A program made the translations under genes and the position numbers. Under the pieces are notes generated by a model, which was not told the DNA's origin, did no database searches, and saw only the letters and a list, made by a program, of their open reading frames with translations. This document shows positions 35,089-48,891 of a DNA stretch of 64,000 nt, piece by piece (the first letter of the stretch is position 1; the number at the start of each line of letters is the position of its first letter). Origin of the DNA: Enchytraeus crypticus (Eukaryota > Annelida > Clitellata > Enchytraeida > Enchytraeidae); contig CAJHZI010000566.1 in assembly GCA_905160935.1 (NCBI GenBank), positions 289,501 through 353,500 of the forward strand. The letters are read 5' to 3'.

Positions 35089-35127
35089 ATGGTCGTAGAA
35101 CACAGTCTGAACATGAAGTTCGCTTAA
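35089..35127 (+). promoter_or_regulatory. Upstream ORF in the chitin synthase leader
   Basis: ATG GTC GTA ... GCT TAA, twelve codons, ending 38 bases before the chosen start at 35166, with a second in-frame ATG inside it. If the leader exon begins at the acceptor near 35021, this uORF would be in the mRNA and could lower initiation. Confidence 0.4.
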
Positions 35128-35165
35128 AGTATTTTTCAAAAACGAAGCAACTAGCAGTGCCTACC

Positions 35166-38100
35166 ATGAATCAACCACCAGGAATAAACCAACGGCCTGA
35201 CGCCATGTTTAATATCAAACGAGCAGGACTGATGGGAACTCTCAAATCCTTCTCGGATTCCTCCAAGAAAGGATCCACGAAGCCCCCTGGGATAGCAATG
35301 CAGGACCTGGCTCCTATAGGAGAGGAGGAAAACCCAGACTACAGCGTCAGCAGTGTGACCAGTGCTCCACGGGGGTTTCAAAACATGGCTTACCAAGCAG
35401 AAGCCGCAGAAAACGAAGGTGACAGTAGCGAGGATGACGATGATGATGGCAGTGACGATGGGAACGTGAGGTTCTTTGGACCCTATGAAGACAGCAGCGG
35501 AGATTCCCAGGTTGATCCGGAGGACGTAAATCCTGAAGAAAATACTTTGTATGTAGGCCTATGACCTTTTACAATTTTAAAATATCGAGGAATAATATTA
35601 AATCTTCTCGGTCGAATATCTTACCGACCTCGCCACTGACTCGATGTCGGTAAGATATTCGACCCCGGATTAGTATGTGCTGGATTCAAATCCTGGGCTC
35701 GTCCGTCACTGACATCGCTTTCGAGTGCGGAAACTGATGTTAACATAAGCTTTACCAGCTTTATATGTCCTGCTCACAGAATAAACAAAGCCTAGTGGGA
35801 GAGTGGTTGGTGAGTGGGGAGGAGTGTGTGCTTATATTGACGGCTGGTAATGCTCAATACATTAGTAATGAAGTTTTATTTATGATTGCTGTTATTTATC
35901 TAACTTATTCAAATTTTCTCTCATTCGTGATATAAAATTATATTTTCCCACCTCGATGTTTGACTGTTCATTGCCATTTAGACTCGAACGCAATTGCACT
36001 TTTAGATTTTATAATCTAGCGTTTGTTTCTGATTCTGCATGCACTCGATTTATTTACTACAGACAAACTCCGGTCTCATTTCTTGCGAAAGTTACACATT
36101 TTTTTCTAATTTGTTCTATTATCTCTTTTGTTTTAATTGATAAACATTTTACTTTTATTAGCTTTCAACTATCACTTGATGGAATTCCACAATATCTGTG
36201 TTAGCCATATTATGTTAATCGTACTATGTGATAGTCTGACATTATATTATTCAGCTTCTCAAATTTGTCATACAGTCTGAAACGACCGAAGCTGAAGCTT
36301 TACAATATTCGATTGTAAATATACTCAAAAGTAATCAAAATCTCTCATTTTGCTTCAAGAGAGCCCCTCGTCATGTGGCATATTATATAGGTTGGACTAC
36401 CGAGTAGGCCTCTTATCTCGCCTATAAATACGATGCAAACCGATTCTAAACCTTGACGAATAGTCTTCGACACTAGGCCCATCTTCCTGAAGTTTAGACC
36501 AAATTTTAATTTTAACATAAATTTTTATTTCAGAGAGAAACGAAGTGAAAAATGGAATGTTTTTCGAAGCGTCGAAAACATGTTGTCTCGAGAAACCATG
36601 GTAACATTCTACGATAATTCTAAAAAGTGTCTCAAGGTTTTTACTTATATCTTCATGAACCCGGCCTTTCTAGCCCTACTCATGCTGTCCAAAGGAGCGC
36701 TCTTAATTGCTGTTTCAAACGTAAGGCCTTACCCTGTTACTATTCCTTCTGTAGAAATTACCACAACAGAACCAACCACTGTCTCCTCTATGAATTCTAC
36801 GGATCTAACGTGGCTGGCCGAAGATGAAAATGAAACAAGTAGCTTACCAGATTTTAATTCATACCCACAAATGGTCTGCAAAGCGTACTTAGAGACATTC
36901 ATGGCAGAGGAAGGAAATAGGACTTACAAGTATCAAGTTAATTATACTAAACCAGTTTCAAAATGTGTTACTTTACCATGGGGCTACCAGAACTATAAGA
37001 ACTCTGAATTTCCTTGCCTTGGTGTGGAAGACACTGAAGACACCCTGTACCATAATGAAACAAGCTTCGTCGGCGACCAATGCTTTGTAATGAGGAATTA
37101 CTGGATTTGGTCTCTATTCCTCATGCAATGCATTCCATATGCCTTTGTTTTTATTCGCTGCATGTGGAGAATTGCGTTCAAAAAGAAGAAGAATCCAAAA
37201 TGGAAGCCGATGGTTTGCGTACTGATTACCGAGTCACTTTATACCATCGGCGTAAGTGTTCTCACATTTCTAGTACTTCCCTCTCTCAACGACGCCATTT
37301 CAGCCCTTCTCTTGCTAATGTGCGTTCTATCTGTACCAGGGCTTTTGAAAATTTTATTGAGGAAGGAAGAAGAGAAGCGGCAACCGCTACATATAATATT
37401 AGACTGTCTAGCAGTTATAGGACAACTGTCTGCTCTCGGTATCTGGCCAGTAGCCATTCTTATCTTTAACACCGACGAAGATAAGTACCTGATTATTGCT
37501 ATCCCCCTGTCACTGCTTCTAATTTCGGTTCGCTGGTGGGAAAATTACATCGACAAGACTTCCTTCCTGCCCAAGAAATTGCTTAAAAAGATCGGCAAAC
37601 TGAAGAGATCCATTTCGAAAACACGCACAAAGGTGCTAGTGTTCGTGAGCCTGTGGAAGATCGTACTGACACTTTTGGTGATGATGGTGTGCGTATCTTT
37701 CCAGGCGGAGTACATGGATCCACTACACAGTGTCAGGGATATGAATCCGTGGACTGCGGTCTTCAACTTCGATCTCTCGTAAGTTTCAATCGTTAGATTG
37801 TTCGAATGATTTACACGTCTTTATATTTGAAGTTATTTGCAGTTCATGCTGTTTGAAATTAGCAACAGCTATTCAGATAGATGTTGCTTACTACTATAGC
37901 TAATATATATGTTTCTTACTTGTATGCATAGAGATTCTGTTTATTTGCACTAGTCGAACTTAAATTTGAGAAGAAAAGTTAACGTTGAGTTAATTGTAGT
38001 TAGTAACCGATGTACTGTGTATACATGTATTTCCTTGAAGGATGTTCAAGCATGAGGTATAGTTTTCCATTTTAAGTCTGAAGTGATTTAGCTGGAACTT

Positions 38101-40880
38101 TCTGATTGCAGAAATGACTTCAGAGTTATAGCATTGTAAAATTGTTAACATTTCATGTCTCCAACAACTTCATCACATAAAGTAGCGGGCTTTAAATTGT
38201 AAAAAAGGCTAAAGTTAAATTTAAAGCCAGTTTTCTGTCAAATAACATGTCGTGACGAGAAAAATACCGGATTTAAACCCTGCACCTACCGATCAGTTGT
38301 CGAACAATTTGCCAACAAGCCGTCGGCTCAGTCCTTGTTTTACATTGTTGGCATAGTTTACATTATATTACTAAATATCACTGATGTTGTTGTTACCATT
38401 AAACTCTAGCGCTTATTGCAATTTTCGAATTAGTTCATAGTTGATTTAATTAAATATATGTTTGATATATAATGATATATTTAAGTTATCATGATATATT
38501 TAAGTTATCATGATATTTGACATATCACGATATATTTTACATGTAAAGTCGTCTTTTAAGTTCTGCAGCATTTGCTTCTTATATTTGTCCATTTATTAAT
38601 TAATTCATTTACAGTATTATATTATTCTGGCTAGATGGTGCGAACATTTCAACAACGTCACCAACGTAACCTACAGAACAATCACCTACAATGAACTCCC
38701 AGAACTGGAGCTCGATTGGGTTTGGGTGTGGCTGACAAACTGCGCGGCAAGTCTTGTGGGCTACTTCTTTGCGAGAAGCGCCGCTAAGATGAAGATTCAG
38801 AGGATGTGCTACTCTCTGCCTTTAGTCCTCACCACGCCGCTGATGTTTGGCTTGATGATAGGAGGTTGTGAGCTGTGGAACAAGAAACCCTGCGCATTCG
38901 CCACCAATGAACTATCCGGATATCTGTTCTATAAGTGCTACGAGATCAATGAGATCCTGGACTCGCTGCTGCAGGGAATGTGGTTCATGCTACCTGTCTG
39001 GTGGTTGAGTCAGCTGTGGATCACCTGGCATGTCTGGTTCCCCAAGAACGAGAGACTTGCTGCTGCTGAAAGGTTAATCTTATTATTGTTTTAGATTCTA
39101 AGAATGAAAATCAAGAAGGTAGAGTGGGATGGAAAAGAGTTAGAGGCAGCCCGAGATTAAGTATGTTAGATGATTTAATGACCCACGAATATGTAGAAAG
39201 GAAGAGCAAAGCGGACGACAGAGAAGAGTGAAGGCGTTATATACTATGGACCTGCCAGTAGGGAATGCACTAAGAGAGAGTGAGAGAGAGAATGGTAATC
39301 ATGGATTCTAATAATCTCATTTATTGGTAGCTTTTAGTCAAATGTTAGGCGTTCAATAAATATCCTAGGCATTTAATCAGTCAATTGGTAGGCGTTCAAT
39401 CAGACTTGAGGACTTTCAGTTCTGATTAAATGCTCATCATCATCATCATCATTATCATCATCATCATCGTCATCATCCGTTCCTTGCATTTTGAACTGAA
39501 CATAGGGAGGCTACATTTCTCCACTCACTTCTATCATAAGCAAACATCACAGCCTCTTCCCATGAAATGATCAATATTCTCAGCTCTTTGTTGATCGTCG
39601 TGAGCCAAATAGGCCTAGATCAGTCAATCGGTAAGAATTTAACGCCCTGTTCCTCGCCATAAGGAATTGTCAGGGACGTCTCTTGCAGACTCCACACAAA
39701 CAGACGTCAGGTCTTCCTAGAGTGCACATGTATAGGCTTAAGAACTACATGTATATTTGATGTAAGAATAAAGTATTTGTAAAGAAGTATTAAGAGCTAA
39801 AGCCAAGTTTACAGTATATTTCTTAATTGTCTCGACAGCACAACACGGGATGATCACTGGATTGGAACCAAGAATCAATTAATCCGTAGCTGAACAGTGT
39901 ACAGCATAGCCCTAGCGCTACAGTGTCAACCCAATATATTAATTTATGATACATAGTGTGATTGTTGCTGAGGAAGGCATAGGGGGCCCACCTCGTCTTG
40001 ACGTCCCTGACAGCATCCTTGTATGAGGAAACGGACGTTAAACCTTTATAGGTATTATTAAACCGAATCCCCAAAAAATAATGGTATATCTAGTTAGATT
40101 ATTTAAAGATACACTCATATGAGAAGGAAGATAGAGAAGAGGAAAGCAGAAGATAAAGAAGAGTGGAGGCGCTATATACCATGGACCTGCCAGTAGGCAG
40201 TGCACTAAGAGAAAGAGAGAGAGAGAGAGAGAGTGTATGTGTGATAACCAGTCGCAAGACTTGAGCATATGTTAGAGCCATGGACTAATGTGCTGTTCTT
40301 TCAGACTCTTTGTTCTTCCTCTGTACGACGGGGTCCTGTTCGAGCAGTCGATGCTGGTCAACAGAAAGAGGGGAGATGCCCCCGGGCAGAGGAGGCAAGA
40401 GGATCTGGGGGTGAGTCTAGTGCTTAAATTAGGAAAATATCTATCAACATTACAATAATATTAATACAAGTACTGATTTACTATAAAAAGAGTGATAAAC
40501 ACAGAAATACATGTATTGGATAAACTTAAATTTCAATATAGATTATATTCTAAATTTCATATTCTAAATTTCTAATATTATAAATTTCATATTTGTTTAT
40601 ATGTAATTTTAAATGGCAATGTATTTGTAAATATAAATATAATTCAACATTTTTCGTAATTTTCTCCTATCCTTACAATGGCTATTAATGCTCGTTGCCT
40701 TATGTTTATTATTATTATTATTTTAACCCGGGTGTAAAGAACCCGAAGTTGGATAAAATCGATTCGAGAAATACATGCTGAATCGCCGCCCGGCTACTCG
40801 GGTAATCAGGCTGCTTAAAAGAATTGCTGAAGCAGGCTAGATTAAATCTTTGCAAAATAGTGGTTATTTGCAAAGTCAAA

Positions 40881-40913
<33 letters not shown>

Positions 40914-40915
40914 GA

Positions 40916-40963
<48 letters not shown>

Positions 40964-42476
40964 AAAAGTAGAACTGTTGCTTTGAAACGGCATCTAAAAT
41001 TTAAAATACATGTATTTTGAAGTTAAATATGGACTAATAGAAAGTAAAAATATATAAATAGAAAAATATATTATATTATGGATTATATTGTAATATAATG
41101 ATACGGATACAATGTTACGGATTTGATTAAACACGGAGCAGGATCAGAGGACGCAGAGAGAGATAGCCAGTGAAAACCTGGAGGATGTGGCAGCGGATAC
41201 GAGGTTCGGCAAGCAGGTGATGAGGAAGGATGAGACACCCTATATCTACATCTGTGCTACCATGTGGCATGAAACAAGAGAGGAAATGATGGAGATGCTC
41301 AAGTCTCTCTTCAGGTTGTTGTAGTAGCTAGAATGGTTTAGCAGCTAGAGCGTTTTTAGCATTGAACTTCCCAGATGTTGTGGATCTGTTTTAAATAGAA
41401 TTAATATGCACGCGCTTGTTAAATAGCGTGCATTGATATTTACAGCAACTTTTCCTGATCCGAGAGCTCTACAGTTCACTAATTTACAATATCGCTGAAC
41501 TTGAAATGTTACTTAAGTTAAAATTTCATTAAGTCCTATCTTAGTAAATCGAGTCAAAATATGAAACAATTAAAAATAATAATTTTTTTGTAAGATAAAT
41601 GCTAAATGTTTGTTGAACGATGTACGATATACAGGCTGGACATTGATCAAACCGCAAGACGAAACGCACAGAGATTTTTCAATTTTGATGACCCGGATTT
41701 CTATGAATTTGAAGGTAAGACATTGCGTGCAGAGAAGTATTCTTTATGAATTAGACTTGTTGATTACTTCATAAAACTGGCATTTATGATTTTCAATTAT
41801 TATTTCATTTGAATGATTGCAATAAATACAGGTCACATTTCAGTGGAGTTATTTTATACAGTTCCGTATAGTGCTAGTAGGTCTACTAATTCCATTCATT
41901 TTCTTTTAAGTTTCTAGTATTGCTGAGTGATTAGCACTTTTCTTCCTGTCAAATGTTGATGAATAAAGAAATAGAAAGAAATAGAATTATTGCGGTGTTT
42001 TACGAAATGCTTACTTTTCCATCAATAAAAAATAAGAAGAATTTGTCTAATTCCAACCTAAGTCATATCATTTTCGATTAAAAATATGTTTTTCCTTTCA
42101 TGCAATGATTCCATTTAGCTTTTCCCGGACTATGAAATGAAATACGTAATTTTTAAACAACCGAGAGAGTGAGATAGATTACATTCTCTGAAATTAATTA
42201 TTTAAATGATTTACTGATATAAATTCAGGTCACATATTCTTCGACAATGCGTTTGACAAGAAACTGGATGGTTCGGTGGAAGCGAACGATTACGTCAAGT
42301 TGTTGATAGATGTCGTACCCAGTGCCGCCGAGTATGTAAAAGATATTAAACTAAAATATAATAATACTACTACAAATAGTAACAATAATAATTGTAATAA
42401 AAATAATACTCTTAAGAATAAGAGTCAAGATGATGATGATGTTGATGATGATGATGATGAAAATATTAATAATAAC

Positions 42477-42516
<40 letters not shown>

Positions 42517-43183
42517 ATAAATTAATAAATAAATAAATAATCTTCTTCTCAGGGGTTTAAAAAGAATAATAGTAAATGTCAAATTGTATCCATGAATACT
42601 GTTTTATCAATCGAATGAGAATAGGATGCGCTGCAATGCACTCTAATGAAAGAAAATAAGACGAATAAAATAAATAAAACAGGAAATAATTAAATATAGT
42701 AGCTGCATGTATTGAATGTCTTCATCAACAGCAGCAATACATTAGAATTGTATGTCTTAGCGAACAGCAGAAATACCTTAGTATTGTGTATAGGTGATAT
42801 TACTGTGATTCATTTCTTACAGAGCCATTCACAAGTTTCCGGTAGAAATAGCCAATCCGGAGAAAATCATCACTCCGTATGGAGGTCGATTGGTATGGAC
42901 TATGCCTGGAGGTAACAAGATCACCGTCCATCTCAAGGATGCTCTCAAAATTCGTATCAAGAAGAGATGGAGTCAGGTTACTGTAGAGATGTGTTAATGT
43001 TTTGTACTGATCAGTTATGTAATCCTATACAGTATGTAGCAAAATGATCGTATAGTTAATTCACGAGTAAACCTTATTCATTTATATTTCTTCTGTTTGT
43101 TTAATTCAGTTTGTATTTTTATGTTGTCTTATTTTCCTTGCTTGCACTACTACCACTTATTTGGTGAATATAATATATATTAC

Positions 43184-43219
<36 letters not shown>

Positions 43220-44546
43220 CTATAATATACATGATTATACATATTATATAAAATTTTTATTATATAATATTATTGCTTCAGGTGATGTACATGTACTATT
43301 TCCTGGGGTATCAGCTGTATGCAGACAGCATCAGTCTGAGGAGAAAGAACGTGAGAGCGGAGAATACGTTCCTCTTGGCTCTTGATGGAGATGTGGACTT
43401 TGAGCCTATAGCACTTCAGCTGGTCGTTGATCTGATGAAGAGGAACGAAAAGGTCGGTGCTGCATGTGGAAGAATTCATCCAACAGGATCAGGTGGGTGA
43501 ATATGTTCAACGATTAGGATTCTCTCTCTCTCTCTTTTAGTGCATTGCCTACTGGCAGGTCCATGGAATATAACGCCTCTACTCATCTCTATCTACCGTC
43601 TTTCTCTTTATATCCACATACGAGTGGATCGTTAAATTGTTTACAACATTCCTTTGATATACCATTATTCTTGGGAATTCTGATTACGATTAGGATTAAG
43701 TAAGATGAATTAGTTTTATCAAGTTTAAAGCAAACAAATTCAGGATAAGGTTTGATTAATGTAGGTTAATGAATCAAAAATTAGTAACCTGGTTCTAGCC
43801 ATTTGTCAGCACAAGACATTTCAACTCAGCTTTAGAATAACATATACAAAAATTGACTGCAATAACTGGTAATGTAAATATAGGTAAAAGATGGTTTGTG
43901 CAAATATAGGTAAAAGATGGTTTGTGCAAATATAGGTAAGAGATGGTTTGTGTAAATATAGGTAAAAGATTGTTGTGTAAAAATAGGTAAAAGATAGTTT
44001 AAGATGTTCATACCTCTTTTCGCAGGACCGCTGGTTTGGTACCAGAAGTTCGAGTATGCACTTGGACACTGGATGCAGAAATCCACTGAGCACGTGATTG
44101 GGTGTGTCCTCTGCAGTCCCGGATGTTTCTCGTTGTTCCGAGGCTCCGCCCTGATGCAGGATAACGTCATGCACAGATATACGACTAAATCTTCCAAGCC
44201 TCTACACTTCATCCAATATGATCAGGGTAAGCACTTATGTGAGGATCTAAGTGGAAAACTGATTTTGATTATATTAAACATTTAAATACATCAGGCGAAA
44301 ACCAACTGGAAGCAAGCTCCGATACATGAATAACCTTCCAGCTTCCATATCTTCTCCCCAAACATTTATAAAAACATATAGTTACAGTCATTCTTTCCAT
44401 AGAGTTTAACTTAACCTGGTCAACGGAATGATTGGCTTTTCATACATTGGTTGGAAGGCGTCTAGTAGCATTACATGTATATGCAGAAATATCTATAGGC
44501 AGAAATTCTCATCGAAATAGAAATTGTCACTCATCAATTACGCACA

Positions 44547-44599
<53 letters not shown>

Positions 44600-44660
44600 G
44601 CATAATTGTAGACAATATCTATTTCGATTAGAATATACAATATATATATATATATACATG

Positions 44661-44734
<74 letters not shown>

Positions 44735-47700
44735 TATATATATATATATGCATAATGTCATATGTGCTCCCCATCTCTAGTGTTCTGCCTAGCGGAAACT
44801 CTAAGGCACATATTCCTATTCATAGTCCACAAATTCGCTCCACTAACAAGAGAGCTCCATCGATGAGAACAAATTAATACGTTCCTGAATGAGGCCAGTC
44901 ATAACAATTTACAATTTTTTTCTGGAATTGCTTCGTGGACTGCAGGGGAGGACAGATGGCTGTGCACGCTAATCCTGCAGCAGGGCTACAGGGTGGAGTA
45001 CTGCGCAGCCTCTGACTCCTACACCCAGGCTCCTACTGAGTTCGCAGAGTTCTTCAATCAGAGGAGACGATGGATGCCTTCCACCATGGCCAATATTATT
45101 GATCTTCTCAAGTCCTGGCGCCACACCACCAAGGTAGGATAAGTACTTCCTGTACCACCAAGGTAGGATAAATACTTCCTGGAGCTGGATAAGTACTTCC
45201 TGGTATCATACCACCCAGATAGGATAAGTACTTCCGGGAGCTGGATAAGTACTTCCTGGTATCATACCACCAAGGTAGGATAAGTACTTACTGGCGCCAC
45301 ACCACCAAGGTAGGATAAGTACTTACTGGTGCCACACCACCAAGGTAGGATAGGTACTTACTGGCGCCACACCACCAAGGTAGAATAAGTACTTACTGGC
45401 GCCACACCACCAAGGTAGTATAGGTACTTACTGGCGCCAAACCACAAAGGTAGGATAAGTAGGCCTACGTACAGGAGCCACACCATCAAGGTAGGATAAG
45501 TACTTACTGGCGCCACACCACCAAGTTAGGATTAGTACTTCCTGGCGCCCCATCTCTAAGGCAGGAGAAGTACTTCGGGCTGTTGATAGATCTCGTGTAT
45601 TTATTTTAAATATTTGCATCATAAACTATTTAGTAGTTTGAACGGTCCAGAAGCAGACAATCGTTTTGTTAATTAATATCAATTGGAAGCTTGTAGCGCC
45701 TTATCTCTGTACCAGTGTACTGCCCAGTTACATGGCTGTGGCAAATGTCTCATTCGCATACTTCTCTCCGCTATTGTCTCTCTCTCTATTTCTTAGTGCA
45801 CTGCCTACTGGGAGGTCTATTGCATATAACGCCTTCACTCTTCTCGGTCTTCGCTTTCCTAATCATGTCCACTTATGAGTGGGTCTTTAAATCATCTAAC
45901 AATACTAATCTCGGTCTGCCTCTGGCTCTTTTTCCTTCCTTTCTGCCTCCTATGACCTCTTTTAGTAGATTTTCTTTCAATCTATGTGACACTTCAAGAC
46001 TCAACATGCAACACCATACAGGTACATATAATGTGTTCCCTATTGATTATTGATTGATTGATTGCTTTTCAGGTAAACGAGAATATTTCGGTCCTGTACA
46101 TGATGTATCAAGCCATGCTACTGGGAGCCTCTCTGATTGGGCCGGGTTCGATACTTATGATGATGATAGGAGCCATGGATGTGGCTTTTGGAGGCAGACT
46201 AGGCTTCATGTGGTCATCCATTCTCAACGTTGTACCAGTATTAATCTTCATCGCGCTGTGCTATCTAGCAGAGTCCAGTGTACAGGTAAGAAATGAGTCA
46301 TATCCCTATAGCAATGTTATTATTTTCTCTTCATCACATGTTTTTCAGATTGTTTGGAGTGAATCGATTTGTTGGGACATATAATGGGGGACATCCCTGA
46401 CATAATCCTTGTATGAGGAAACGGACGTTCAACCTTTATTATTGTTACTATTATTCACCATAGCTGGAAAGTAGTTGTCAAGAAGGTAAACTAAGATAAA
46501 TCGAGATCGGAAGTACCAATGTATCAATGTATTAACCCTCATTATACATTAATAATTATACAGTCCTGCATTTTATTGTATTCAGCTGAAATTTGCAGAG
46601 TTCCTCACAGTCGTCTACATTCTTGTTCAAATGCTCGTTCTGGTTGGACTCATGGTCCAAATGGCCACCATGGGAATCTGCTTCCCAACAACGATCTTCT
46701 TCATCTTCGTAGCGGGAACGTTTTTATTTTGCGGACTCATACATCCGCAGGAAATCATGAACGTGACGCACGGATTCGTCTACTACCTTGCTATTCCCAC
46801 GATGTACATGCTCCTCGTCATCTACTCCATGTGCAACCTCCACGTGGTGTCCTGGGGCACCCGAGAGGTCAAGAAGACCCCGACGGAAAAGGAGATCGAG
46901 GAGGAAAAGAAAGCTATGGAAGAGGCAGAACGGAGAAGGCAGGAACGAGAAAAGCAAGGCTTGATGAACGCCGTCTTCAAGAAATCAGATGGAAAGAACG
47001 GCTGGACGCTAGGCTGTGGCTCCTGCTGTAGCTTCACCTGCTGTCCAAAACCTTTCTCCGAGGAGGAATACTTGACCGAGATGAAATTGATTCACGAAGA
47101 GATAAAGAATACGAAGCTGGAAATGAATGAAGCTTTCAGGCGGGAGCTTGCTGGGCAGGCCATGGCAATCCGAGAGCTGAATGCTAAGATCGAAATCGAC
47201 GCTGACTTTCCGCAGGGAGGGGATCAGTATGCTGGACTCATCCGGAAAGACGATCAAGGACGTATCTTCACAGAGGCAGTCATCAGAGATGATTCTGAGG
47301 CTGGAAGTAGCGATACAGGTCAAGAGGAAGACGACGAACTGATTGGAAATGGTTAGTACACAATTATCTCTCTCTCTCTCTTAGTGCACTGTCTACTGGC
47401 AGGTCCATGGTATATATTGCCTCACAGAATTATATTTCGTATATTATAAGAATCTATCTTACCACAGAAGACTTATATGTACGGGCGTACACAGAGCAAA
47501 AAAGTAGAATACAATATGGACTGGAGAAGTTATATACTTATATATTTGTTAGACTGCTAATATAATGACTAAAGACTGTTGAGTCTTGATATACATATTG
47601 CTACCTTATTACAAAATTACTGTCCTTCAAACAAGAACGTTAAGGGATGAACAAACGGATGAGCCTACAAAATAACTATTATTTTTTCCTGGGCTTTATT

Positions 47701-48773
47701 AAGACTCACTTCAAGCAATGCAAACACTCTAATAATAAATATACAAATATCTCATAATTAAAAATATAATAATTATTATTATTCTTAAACAATATTAATA
47801 ATAATTAATACACAAATATTTCCTGACATTCACGAATAAACAATATTAATAATAATTAATATACAAATATTTCTTAACGATCACGTTCATAAGATCGACA
47901 AGCTTTACATTTTGGTCATAGAAATTCTAGGCAGCGAGTGTCACGTGAAGGAAGTTGACGACAAAACGGACGTCGAATCGATCGGTCCAGCAGTGGACGA
48001 TAGAGTGGAGGCAGACACGCACCTAGGTGAAGTCCTGAAGGACGGAGATCAGTGGGCCCTGAGTCCTCAGCTAGGACACGGGCCGATATCCCGACTACTC
48101 CCAGATGAATACAGATTCTTCGAGGTAAGCACCCGCTCGAGTCACGTGATCATCCTAGGGCTGGTACTAGCCAAAGATCTTTCTGTCACGTTCTTTCACA
48201 AAACTCCATTCGCCATTTCTTCGATGTTCATTCTTTTCTTCCTTCTGTTCTTCGGTACATTCTGATTGCAGCAGCCTTCTGATCTTTTTCGAGACGGCCT
48301 AACCTTTCTCTTTTAGGCCTTCCCATTATTCCTTTGCCATTGGCTTTCTAGTTAAATAATAAAGCACCCGTTAGTTATTTTATTTTAAACATACTACGCA
48401 GCAGATCTAGGCCTAGAGGTCGCAGGATCAACCCACAGTTAAACTGATCTATGTGCTATACCCTGAACAGTCACATGCCTGCGTGGTGCAGGTACAATAA
48501 TTATTGACTATGCTATCACAATAAACCCTCAAACAGTTGATTGTGATAATAAACGTGATAGATATCACCAGAGCGATCATTTCACAGTAATGCGTATAAT
48601 ATACTATATACAGGACATACACACACACACACCACACACACATATGTATATATATATAATATAAAGTATATATATATATATATAATATATATATATAAAT
48701 AAATATATATATATAATATATATATATTATTTAATATTTCCATATATATATACATATATATATATTTATATAT

Positions 48774-48829
<56 letters not shown>

Positions 48830-48835
48830 TGTATG

Positions 48836-48891
<56 letters not shown>

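Noticed and set aside
36627-37472. Secondary open frames within chitin synthase exon 2
   Set aside because: Alternative-frame shadows of a strongly conserved coding exon.
42276-42536. Chitin synthase exon 7 extended with an Asn/Asp-rich repeat
   Set aside because: The donor at 42332 gives the phase needed for exon 8 and the conserved PYGGRLVW segment; the extension is triplet repeat and ends in a stop.
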